Position numbers and translations under genes: made by a program. From Methylopumilus sp036567085 (GTDB lineage: Bacteria > Pseudomonadota > Gammaproteobacteria > Burkholderiales > Methylophilaceae): a stretch of 28,742 nucleotides of DNA. Positions 7,715 through 15,800 of the stretch are shown piece after piece; position 1 is the stretch's first letter, and each line of letters starts with the position of its first letter. The DNA is taken from contig DATCVG010000082.1 of the NCBI GenBank assembly GCA_036567085.1, positions 1 to 28,742 on the forward strand, given 5' to 3'. The notes below the pieces were generated by a model, which saw only the letters and a list, made by a program, of their open reading frames with translations, had not been told where the DNA came from and made no database searches.

Positions 7715-8163
7715 TAGACTGACTTTAATAAATGTATCATTTGTAAAGCGACTTGAGCAGCCTCTTTACCTTTGACTGAAGTCCGCTCCATAGCTTGCTC
7801 ATCGTTTTCCGTAGTTAGTATTGCATTAACAATTGGCAAGCTGAATTCTAATTGAACATCCATAATTGATTTTGCTGAGTGATATGCCACAACTTCAAAA
7901 TGAAAAGTCTCTCCTCTTATTACAGCGCCTATTGCAATGAGCGCATCAAATTTTTTTGATTGCGCCATCTTTTTTAGAGCTAAAGGACTTTCCAGGGCGC
8001 CAGGGACTTTTGCCAATATAATATGATCATCTTTTACGCCAAGATTAAGGAGCTCATCATGACAGGCCTTAAGTAAAGCTTCGCCTACATGCGGGTTGAA
8101 TTCAGACATTACAATACCAATAGAGAATGATTCACCATTTGAATTTTTTACAATTTCTATCAA
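7714..8163 (-). CDS. ribH: 6,7-dimethyl-8-ribityllumazine synthase
   Basis: RibH condenses 5-amino-6-ribitylaminouracil with 3,4-dihydroxy-2-butanone 4-phosphate, the step before riboflavin synthase. The 149-residue protein shows FNPHVGEALL, VPGALESPLALK, GAVIRGETFHFEVV (with the catalytic His of the GET-HF motif) and GKEAAQVAL. It probably assembles as a pentamer or 60-mer (family knowledge). The start is TTG at 8163, backed by AGGA at 8175-8172 with an 8-base spacer; no ATG lies near the expected N-terminus. The gene is joined to nusB by a one-base overlap. No other rib gene and no FMN riboswitch are visible in the 81-bp upstream gap. Confidence 0.95.
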   Translation of the reverse strand: MIEIVKNSNGESFSIGIVMSEFNPHVGEALLKACHDELLNLGVKDDHIILAKVPGALESPLALKKMAQSKKFDALIAIGAVIRGETFHFEVVAYHSAKSIMDVQLEFSLPIVNAILTTENDEQAMERTSVKGKEAAQVALQMIHLLKSV

Positions 8164-8244
8164 TTTATAAGTCCTATAGAATTACTTTTTAAATAAAAAA
8201 TTAATTTTAACTTATATGAAAGCTATCTTTAATTTTTATATGAA

Positions 8245-9915
8245 TTAATGAAACAATATCCAGGCCTTTTGTATAGTGCTCCATATCCCATAAGAGATAG
8301 GTATACCAACGGCTGACCAGGCAAGTAAAGTAATCAATGGTGTTTTTTCGGCCTTTCCAATCACTTCTTTTGCTGAAATAAATTTCTCATGTGCTAATTT
8401 TTTTTCAATTAATAACTCTTTGTCAGTCATAAAGAATTTTTTAGCGACAGGCCTCACCATAAGATTCGCGATAAATCCGACAGCAAGCATCATTGCCAAT
8501 ATATAAAAGATAGGTACGTAAATTTCTGCAAAAGGGACCTGTGCTTCGACCCTCATATCATGCATATAATTTACAATTACAGGTCCCAAGATCCCGGCGG
8601 TTGACCAAGCCGTTAAAATTCTTCCATGAATTGCACCTACAAATTGAGTACCAAACATATCGGCCAAATAGGCAGGTATTGTTGCAAATCCTCCACCATA
8701 CATAGAGGCAATAATACAAAAACATGCCGCAAAAAGCGCTAATGATTTTGATCCAGCCATATAGGATGCGGTGACATACATCAAAATACCAAGCGTAAAA
8801 AATAGAATATAAGTGAGCTTTCTTCCTAACTTATCTGAAATACTGGCCCAGAAAAAACGACCAAAAATATTAAATAAGGAAATTAATCCGACAAATCCAG
8901 CACCTACAGCAGCTGAAAGCGCTAATAAAGATTCATCTTTTTTAAGATCTACGAAACCCAGATCTGCATGGCCAATTAAAGCGCCACCAAACGTCTCTTG
9001 AAGCATAGGCGCTGCTGCCCCAATGATGCCAATGCCTGCTGATACATTCATACAAAGCACTATCCATAAAAACCAAAACTGTGGGGTTTTATGTGCCTTA
9101 TTTAAATGTATATGATTAATCGCGATCATATTGTTACTTTTGTTTATAGGTGGTTGCCATCCTGCTGGCTTCCATCCTGATGGTGGTACGCGATAACCTA
9201 AAGAACCTGAAATCATAAAAAAGCTATAAATAATGGCTAATACTACAAATGTTTGCCAAATGCCTGGTTGAACAATGCCATTAGCTTCTACGGAAAATTT
9301 TGTCATTAAGGCTGTGGCGAGCGGAGAGCCTATCATAGCGCCTCCCCCAAAACCCATAATAGCCATGCCAGTTGCCATACCTCTTTTATCTGGGAACCAT
9401 TTAATGAGCGTAGAAACAGGGGAAATATATCCTAAGCCTAAACCTATTCCTCCAATGACGCCACTTCCAAGCCACATCATCCAAAGTTGATGTGTATAGA
9501 TACCAAATGCAGAAAGTAATAACCCGCCACACCAGCAAAAAGTAGATACAAGGCCTGCTTTCCTAGGGCCAGCTCGTTCTAACCAGCTTCCCCAGAGTGC
9601 TGCGGAACACCCTAAAAGAACAAAAAATAAGGTGTACATCCATCCTAAATCAAATTGAGTCCAGTTACAGTCGGTAGCAGTTAAAGCTCGAACTGTTCCA
9701 TGGAGCTTATCTGCAAAAGTTGTTGCCCCAGCAGAGCAAGCAGCCAAAGGTTTTCCATTGCTGCCTGTTAATACATTTCCCAGAGGTTTCCAAAAAACAC
9801 TGAATCCATATGCCATACCAATTGAAAGGTGAATGGCTAATGCAGCAGGTGGAACCAACCAACGATTATAGGAAGCTTTAGCAGTGATATATTCTTTTGA
9901 AAAAAAGTTGGGCAT
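8245..9915 (-). CDS. OFA-family (oxalate/formate antiporter type) MFS transporter
   Basis: A 556-residue, 12-TM major facilitator. It opens with PAALAIHLSIGMAYGFSVFW (TM1), followed by a long external loop with two Cys. GMATGMAIMGFGGGAMIGSP in TM5 and the loops RAGPRKAG (TM2-3) and DKLGRK (TM8-9) are MFS/OFA marks. Family members exchange oxalate for formate or carry lactate and other monocarboxylates; the substrate here cannot be read from sequence. ATG at 9915 is chosen because GGAG sits 7 bases before it; the longer frame from 9954 has no such site. It is divergent from phoB across 137 bp that hold a Pho box. It lies upstream of ribH, but 81 bp and a separate ribosome site make a shared operon uncertain. 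Confidence 0.87.
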   Translation of the reverse strand: MPNFFSKEYITAKASYNRWLVPPAALAIHLSIGMAYGFSVFWKPLGNVLTGSNGKPLAACSAGATTFADKLHGTVRALTATDCNWTQFDLGWMYTLFFVLLGCSAALWGSWLERAGPRKAGLVSTFCWCGGLLLSAFGIYTHQLWMMWLGSGVIGGIGLGLGYISPVSTLIKWFPDKRGMATGMAIMGFGGGAMIGSPLATALMTKFSVEANGIVQPGIWQTFVVLAIIYSFFMISGSLGYRVPPSGWKPAGWQPPINKSNNMIAINHIHLNKAHKTPQFWFLWIVLCMNVSAGIGIIGAAAPMLQETFGGALIGHADLGFVDLKKDESLLALSAAVGAGFVGLISLFNIFGRFFWASISDKLGRKLTYILFFTLGILMYVTASYMAGSKSLALFAACFCIIASMYGGGFATIPAYLADMFGTQFVGAIHGRILTAWSTAGILGPVIVNYMHDMRVEAQVPFAEIYVPIFYILAMMLAVGFIANLMVRPVAKKFFMTDKELLIEKKLAHEKFISAKEVIGKAEKTPLITLLAWSAVGIPISYGIWSTIQKAWILFH

Positions 9916-9922
9916 ACACATT

Positions 9923-9926
9923 CTCC
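9923..9926 (-). promoter_or_regulatory. Ribosome binding site that decides the OFA transporter start
   Basis: Minus-strand GGAG lies 7 bases before the ATG at 9915-9913. It supports the MPNFFSKEY start and argues against the 13-residue longer reading from 9954. Confidence 0.6.
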
Positions 9927-9962
9927 GAAAATCAATCAATATTAAATTAATCATAAAAAAAT

Positions 9963-9991
9963 ATTATCTAATTCTTTATGGATAAGATAAT
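9963..9991. repeat. Inverted repeat between the OFA transporter and phoB
   Basis: ATTATCT (9963-9969) and AGATAAT (9985-9991) form a perfect 7-bp inverted repeat with a 15-bp spacer, touching the first Pho half-site. It could be an operator for the transporter promoter or a chance match in AT-rich DNA. Confidence 0.3.
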
Positions 9992-10018
9992 GTCATTAAA
10001 ATGTCATATTAATGTCAT
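9991..10018 (+). promoter_or_regulatory. Pho box: three TGTCA-type PhoB half-sites at 11-bp spacing
   Basis: TGTCAT occurs at 9991, 10002 and 10013, exactly 11 bp apart and on the same strand, separated by AT-rich tracts. A classic Pho box is two 7-bp TGTCA direct repeats with a 4-bp AT spacer, giving an 11-bp period. Three repeats make one box plus a third half-site. The repeats point towards phoB, whose ATG is 35 bp after the last one, so autoregulation of phoBR by phosphorylated PhoB is likely. The divergent transporter starts 75 bp away on the other side and could also respond. PhoB usually replaces the -35 element, which fits the lack of a good TTGACA here. Confidence 0.82.
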
Positions 10019-10052
10019 ACGATCATAACCAATCTATTAATATTAAGAAACT

Positions 10053-10739
10053 ATGAAAGCAAATATATTGATCGTTGAAGACGAAAGCCCCATTCTTGAG
10101 CTTTTAGCCCTCAATATTTCTCAAGCGGGCTACAACCCTTTAAGAGCAATAAGTGCTGAGCATGCAGAAAAACTTATTAGCGAAGCACTTCCCGATATTA
10201 TTTTGCTTGATTGGATGTTGCCTGGCATGTCAGGTATAGACTTTGCAAAAAAATTACGCAGTAATACTTTAACAAAGACAATCCCTATTATCATGTTAAC
10301 TGCACGAAGTGATGAGTTAGATAAAGTCAAAGGCTTGGAAGTTGGCGCTGATGATTATATTACAAAACCTTTTAGTCCTCGTGAACTCAATGCTCGAATC
10401 AAAGCTGTTCTCAGAAGAAAAGCTCCTGAGCTTACTGAAGATCTTTTAAAAATTAATGGTTTAGAATTGGATCCAGTATCCCACAGGGTGACTGGAAATA
10501 ATAAACCATTGGAAATGGGTCCAACAGAATTTAGACTCCTCCATTTTTTCATGAGCAACCCAGAAAGAGTTTACTCAAGAAGTCAGCTATTAGATAAAGT
10601 TTGGGGAAGTCAAATTTTCATTGAGGATCGAACGGTAGATGTTCATATTAGACGACTAAGAAATATTCTTGCTCAATCTCAGCATGAAAATTTAATCCAA
10701 ACTATTCGTGGCTCAGGTTATAGATTCTCTACAAAATAG
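10053..10739 (+). CDS. phoB: Phosphate regulon response regulator PhoB
   Basis: A two-component regulator that activates phosphate-starvation genes when phosphorylated. The receiver domain (residues 1-120) has the acidic pocket VEDE (9-11), phospho-acceptor Asp53 in LLDWMLPGMSG, Thr83 in MLTAR and Lys105 in ITKPFSP. The LLDWMLPG form is typical of PhoB. An OmpR-type winged helix follows (130-228), with LEMGPTEFRLLHFFM and RTVDVHIRRLR as recognition helix. The 228-residue length is normal. The start ATG at 10053 has only a weak AAGAAA upstream. A Pho box lies 35 bp upstream and phoR follows after 67 bp. Confidence 0.96.
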   Translation: MKANILIVEDESPILELLALNISQAGYNPLRAISAEHAEKLISEALPDIILLDWMLPGMSGIDFAKKLRSNTLTKTIPIIMLTARSDELDKVKGLEVGADDYITKPFSPRELNARIKAVLRRKAPELTEDLLKINGLELDPVSHRVTGNNKPLEMGPTEFRLLHFFMSNPERVYSRSQLLDKVWGSQIFIEDRTVDVHIRRLRNILAQSQHENLIQTIRGSGYRFSTK

Positions 10740-10767
10740 AATTTACCTGGATCACTTTCAACTATTA

Positions 10768-10798
10768 CTCGCTATAATACTCTTACGTTTATAACGAG
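10768..10798 (+). other. Imperfect hairpin in the phoB-phoR spacer
   Basis: CTCGCTATAA (10768-10777) can pair with TTATAACGAG (10789-10798), 9 of 10 positions, around an 11-base loop. The right arm ends 8 bases before the phoR TTG and holds the only purine-rich ribosome site (CGAG), so the stem could reduce phoR translation relative to phoB. It lacks a trailing T-run and does not look like a terminator. The TATAAT within the left arm could be a -10 element, but no matching -35 sits at the right distance. Confidence 0.4.
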
Positions 10799-10806
10799 AA
10801 AAAACA

Positions 10807-12111
10807 TTGCAAGATATCCGTTGGAATACTTTTTGGGTTTTATTACTTGTATCTTTTTTATCTCTAATATTTTGGGGGTTTAAAAGCTTAGAAGTTGCTT
10901 TATTTTTTTTCATTTCATGCATATTTGTTTATCTACTTTCTCATATCTATTGGATTTATCGACTAAACAAATGGCTTAAAAATCCAAATTTATCGACCAT
11001 TCCTAATGGATCAGGTATATGGGAAGAAATTTTTGCAATACTTTATCGAGAATATAGAAAACAAAAAAAGAGTAAATCTGAGCTTACGACTACGCTTGGT
11101 AGATTTATGACAGCTGCCGAAGCTATTCCTGATGGCATTATTGCATTAAATCAAAATAATGAAATTGAATGGTGTAACAAACCTTCTGAAAAAATGCTTG
11201 ATATTCAGCTAGCTAAGGATATCAATCAACCTATTAATTATTTATTACGTGAAACGAGATTTACTGAATATCTCAATGATAACAAATACGACGGAACCCT
11301 TAAGTTAATTTCTTGGCGAAATTCAGGAAGATCATTCGAGATACTTCTAGTTCCCTTTGGTGTAAGTCAAAAACTGCTTATCTGCAGAGACATTACACAA
11401 ATTGAAAAAAATGATTCTATTAAACGCGATTTTATTGCAAATGTTTCACATGAGTTAAAAACACCATTGACTGTCATTAGTGGATTTTTAGAAACACTTT
11501 CTGACATGAAAAATGAATTCAATGCAAAAACGCTCCCTTATCTCCAAATAATGCTTGAGCAGTCGGATCGAATGAAAAAATTAGTTGAAGATCTGCTTCA
11601 GCTGTCATCCATAGAATCTAACGCAGCACCTGCAGAAAAAAAAGAAATAGACATAACTGAACTCTTCAAAAAGCTAAAAAAAGATTCTGAATTTCTGTCA
11701 AGAAAATCACATAAAATTAATATGTCAGTCAATAAAAATATCGCTTTATTAGGGCATGAAAAAGAGATTTATAGCGCCTTTCTTAACCTCATTAGCAATG
11801 CTATACGTTATACCAAAAAGGGCGGCAATATCAACGCAATATGGGATATTAAAGATCAAAACCCTTTCTTTGAAGTGCAAGATTCAGGTATAGGTATTGA
11901 TGAAAAATTAATTCCAAGGCTTACAGAACGCTTCTTCAGAGTAGATGCGGATCGAAGTAGAAATTCAGGTGGCACTGGATTAGGACTGTCTATTGTTAAG
12001 CACATATGTATTCGACATCAAGCCCAAATAGAAATTTATAGTCAAATAGGCAAAGGCAGCCAATTTAAAATAATCTTCCCGCAGGAGAGATTGTCCATAA
12101 AAAATAAATGA
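10807..12111 (+). CDS. phoR: Phosphate regulon sensor histidine kinase PhoR
   Basis: A 434-residue inner-membrane kinase paired with PhoB. Two adjacent hydrophobic segments (residues 9-25 and 28-51) anchor it with almost no periplasmic loop, as in PhoR, which senses phosphate through the Pst/PhoU complex. A PAS domain covers about 98-200. The H-box is FIANVSHELKTPLT with His215. The ATPase part has NAIRYTKKGG (N box), DSGIGID (G1) and GGTGLGLSIVKH (G2). The start is TTG at 10807, following CGAGAA. Its TGA overlaps the next ATG (ATGA), so it is translationally linked to the exported protein that follows. No pst or phoU gene is in the window. Confidence 0.95.
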   Translation: MQDIRWNTFWVLLLVSFLSLIFWGFKSLEVALFFFISCIFVYLLSHIYWIYRLNKWLKNPNLSTIPNGSGIWEEIFAILYREYRKQKKSKSELTTTLGRFMTAAEAIPDGIIALNQNNEIEWCNKPSEKMLDIQLAKDINQPINYLLRETRFTEYLNDNKYDGTLKLISWRNSGRSFEILLVPFGVSQKLLICRDITQIEKNDSIKRDFIANVSHELKTPLTVISGFLETLSDMKNEFNAKTLPYLQIMLEQSDRMKKLVEDLLQLSSIESNAAPAEKKEIDITELFKKLKKDSEFLSRKSHKINMSVNKNIALLGHEKEIYSAFLNLISNAIRYTKKGGNINAIWDIKDQNPFFEVQDSGIGIDEKLIPRLTERFFRVDADRSRNSGGTGLGLSIVKHICIRHQAQIEIYSQIGKGSQFKIIFPQERLSIKNK

Positions 12112-12821
12112 AAAAGAATAAATTTTATTGCGTATTTTTTTATTTGTTATTATCCATCTTCTGCGTAACTCAAAATTCAAGCGCTAGAGAAATAGTGGAA
12201 CCAGATAGACAATCTGCGAATCAATTTGGTAAAACTGATTTTGATCGTATGGCTGATCATGAAATTAGAGAGAATATCCAAAGCTTACAAACGCTCATGA
12301 TTAAGCTCTATAAAAGAAATCCTTCGGAGTTAAAGAAGAGCACCTCAGATGATGCGGAAAAGATGGTTAATTGGGTTTTCAATGGCAATCACAACTGGAA
12401 TTTTGATACCATAAATAATGCTCAAAGCACTGATGCAATCTACCTTGCTTTTAACGAAGAATATAAAGGTGATCGTGTCCTTCCTTTTATTGTAGGTATT
12501 TACACAATGCTTATAAAAGCTCATGGAGGTAAAAAAGAATTCTATTTATTTGATTCCATTGATCCTCAGCTTTTATATAACACATCTCGCAACATTGAAA
12601 TGGCAGTCTGGAAACTTTCTAATTCTAAAAATAGCTCTGGAAAACCTTTCTTACTTACGAATGAATTAAATGGAAAAGAAAATAACTTATCCTTTGAGCG
12701 AGAGTTTGGAAAAATTATTGGCAGAACGGATTTTCTTGCTTTTACGCTTTCAGAAAAAATGGAGCGAAGTATTGCAAAAATTATTCAAAATTTAGCTACC
12801 GGTCTATTAATACCAATTTAG
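12108..12821 (+). CDS. Exported protein of unknown function, coupled to phoR
   Basis: A 237-residue protein. Residues 1-26 form a signal peptide (basic MKKNKF, hydrophobic core, SSA-RE cleavage), so it is periplasmic or surface located. No catalytic motif is recognised. A helical segment ENIQSLQTLMIKLYKRNP, the block GDRVLPFIVGIYTML, FYLFDSIDPQLLYNTSRNIE and the tail LSFEREFGKIIGRTDFL resemble a conserved betaproteobacterial exported family, from memory only. It overlaps phoR by ATGA, so it is probably made under the same phosphate-linked control. It ends 3 bp from the convergent giant oxidoreductase gene. A role in envelope or phosphate stress is only inferred from position. Confidence 0.72.
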   Translation: MKKNKFYCVFFYLLLSIFCVTQNSSAREIVEPDRQSANQFGKTDFDRMADHEIRENIQSLQTLMIKLYKRNPSELKKSTSDDAEKMVNWVFNGNHNWNFDTINNAQSTDAIYLAFNEEYKGDRVLPFIVGIYTMLIKAHGGKKEFYLFDSIDPQLLYNTSRNIEMAVWKLSNSKNSSGKPFLLTNELNGKENNLSFEREFGKIIGRTDFLAFTLSEKMERSIAKIIQNLATGLLIPI

Positions 12822-12824
12822 AGG

Positions 12825-15800
12825 CTATAAAAGTATTTTTTCAATTCCACCTTTAGTTGAGCTTTCTACATAATTTTGCATCCAATTAGCGCCTAATAGG
12901 TTCTTCGCTAATTCAACAACTATATAATCCGCTGTTGTATTTGTATCTTCGCCATAACGAGCTAATCCCTGCAAACAAGAGGGGCAAGAAGTAAGAATTT
13001 TAACTTCCCCAAATGACCCTGGTTGATCAATACCCATTTTTTGAATGCCTTTTTCAATTTCTTCTTGTTTTCTCTTTTTTACTTGCGTTGCAATATCTGG
13101 CCTGCCGACAGCAAATGTTCCGGATTCACCGCAGCAACGATCATTTAAAGGTACATCTGTATTCATCAAGGCATTAGTAACTTTAGCAGGCGCATATGTT
13201 TTCATCGGACTATGGCAAGGATCATGGTACATATATCTTGTACCAGATACACCTTCCATTTTTATCCCTTTTTCCATAAGGTATTCATGGATATCTAATA
13301 ATCTGCAGCCAGGAAATATTTTTTCAAATTCATATTTTTGTAATTGGTCCATGCAAGTTCCACAAGATACAATCACTGTTTTAATATCTAAATAGTTAAG
13401 TGTGTTTGCTACTCTATGAAATTGAACGCGATTATCTGAAGTTATTTTTTGGCCTTTATCGTGATTACCAGATGACGTTTGTGGGTAGCCGCAGCATAAG
13501 TATCCTGGCGGCAGAACAGTAATAGCTCCAACTTCATATAACATCGCCTGCGTCGCTAATCCTACCTGGGAAAAAAGTCTTTCGGATCCACATCCAGGAA
13601 AATAGAATACTGCATCAGAATCTTCATTAATTTTTTGTAGATTTCGAATCACAGGAACCACTTTGTCATCCTCAATGCCAAGGAGGGCTCTTGAGGTCTT
13701 AGTGGGCATATTTTTCGGCATAGGCCTATTTAAGAAATGAACAATCTGAGATTTGATTGGAGCCTTGCCAATTGTTGAAGGTGGATTTTTTTTAAAGAAA
13801 TTAATACTCCCCATTTTTTTCAATAAATTGTATCCAGCTCTTTGAGCTTTGTAGCCAAAATCAACCATCAAAGTTCTCATGATTTTAATGGTGACAGGAT
13901 CCTTCATATTTAAGTAACTCATAGCCAATGCAGTACCCGGACTAAAGTGACGCTTGCCTTGCTCTCTTAAAAAGTTTCTCATTGCAATTGAAACATCACC
14001 AAAATCAATATCTACTGGGCATGGATTTAAGCATTTATGGCAGACCGTGCAATGATCAGCGACATCATTGAACTCATCAAAATGTTTAATAGAGATGCCA
14101 CGCCTTGTTTGCTCTTCATATAGAAATGCCTCAATAAGAAGAGAGGTTGCTAAAATTTTATTTCTTGGGCTATAAAGCAAATTAGAGCGCGGAACATGTG
14201 TTGTACATACGGGCTTACACTTTCCACAGCGCAAACAATCACTAATTGAGTCTGCTATTTCTCCAATAGCAGACTGTTCCATAATGATAGATTCTTGTTC
14301 TAATAGTCCAAAACTTGGTGTATATGCATTTTCTAAACCAGATCCTGGAAGTAGTTTGCCTTTATTAAAATGCCCGAAAGGATCTACTTTATTTTTATAT
14401 TTCTCAAATGCTTCAATTGTGCTTTCATCTAAAAATTCCATTTTGGTAATACCAATACCATGTTCACCAGAAATGACACCATTAAGACTTCTAGCTAAAG
14501 CCATGACTCTTGCAACTGCTTCATGTGCCTCATGCATCATTTGGTAGTCGTCTGAATTAACTGGAATATTAGTATGGACATTACCGTCTCCGGCATGCAT
14601 ATGAAGCGCTATAAATACTCTGCTCTTTAAAGTATTTTTATGTATTTGATCTAGCTTTAGCAAAAAGCTTTGATACTCTCTTCCACTAAAAATTTCATGA
14701 AGCGGCTCTTTGAGCTCTTTTTTCCATGAAATTCTTAAATCATAAGATTGAAGTGCTCTAAATATATTTTCATACTTATATTCAATATCATTATGTCTTT
14801 CAAGAAGCGTTGAAAGTGGGCTATCCAAATTATCGAGCATTTGACCCCATTTTTCTCTCAACCTATGAATCAAATCAATACTCATTTTTTGCTTAACTTG
14901 ATTAAGCTCTGGGTCTGAATTTAAGCCTTCTTCTTCATAAAGAAATTTATCGTGCTCAATAAAAGTTTCTAAGTCATCTAATAGTTTTAATTTGTTTTTA
15001 ATTGAAAGTTCAATATTAATCCTTTCAATACCATCAGAATATTCTCCAAGTTTTGGAAGTGGAATAACGACATCTTCATTAATCTTGAATGCATTGGTAT
15101 GTTTTGCAATAGCTGCTGTTCTTGCGCGATCAAGCCAGAAACGTTTTCTCGCATCTGGTGATACCGCTATAAAACCTTCGCCATCTCTCGAATTAGCAAT
15201 CTGAACAATTTGAGAAGCGGATAAACCCACAGCATCTTCATCATCACTTGCAATGTCAGCAATCAAGACCATGCGAGGACGTTCTTGTCTCGCTGCTTTA
15301 GTGCTATAGCCAACCGCCTTGATATAACGTTCATCCATATGCTCTAGACCAGCTAAGAGTGTATTATCAGATTGATCTAAATAATCTTTGATTTCAACAA
15401 TTGCAGGGACTGCATGGGATACATTTCCAAAAAATTCTAAGCATACAGTCCTTATATATTTAGGCATTTTATGAAGAATAAAAGTGCCAGATGTAATAAG
15501 TCCATCACATCCTTCTTTTTGAACGCCTGGAAGACCACTCAAAAATTTATCAGTAACATCTTTACCTAATCCAATCTTTCTAAAACTGCTACCTGGGATT
15601 TCTAAAATCTCTGGCTCATTAATCAAGTCATTACCATTCTGTTTAAAACGACTAATTTTAAAACGCACTAAATCAACATCGTGAATTTTGCCAAGATTGT
15701 GATCTAGTCTCTCAATCTCAATCCAATTACCATCAGGATCAACCATTTTCCAAGAGGCTAAATTATCTAAAGCTGTTCCCCAGAGTACTGCTTTCTTACC

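Noticed and set aside
8212..8244. Direct repeat TTATATGAA at 8212-8220 and 8236-8244
   Set aside because: Two short AT-rich copies in an AT-rich spacer are likely by chance and have no third copy or known binding protein.
10773..10778. TATAAT upstream of phoR as a separate promoter
   Set aside because: No -35 element at 16-18 bp spacing; the bases are better explained as part of the hairpin arm.
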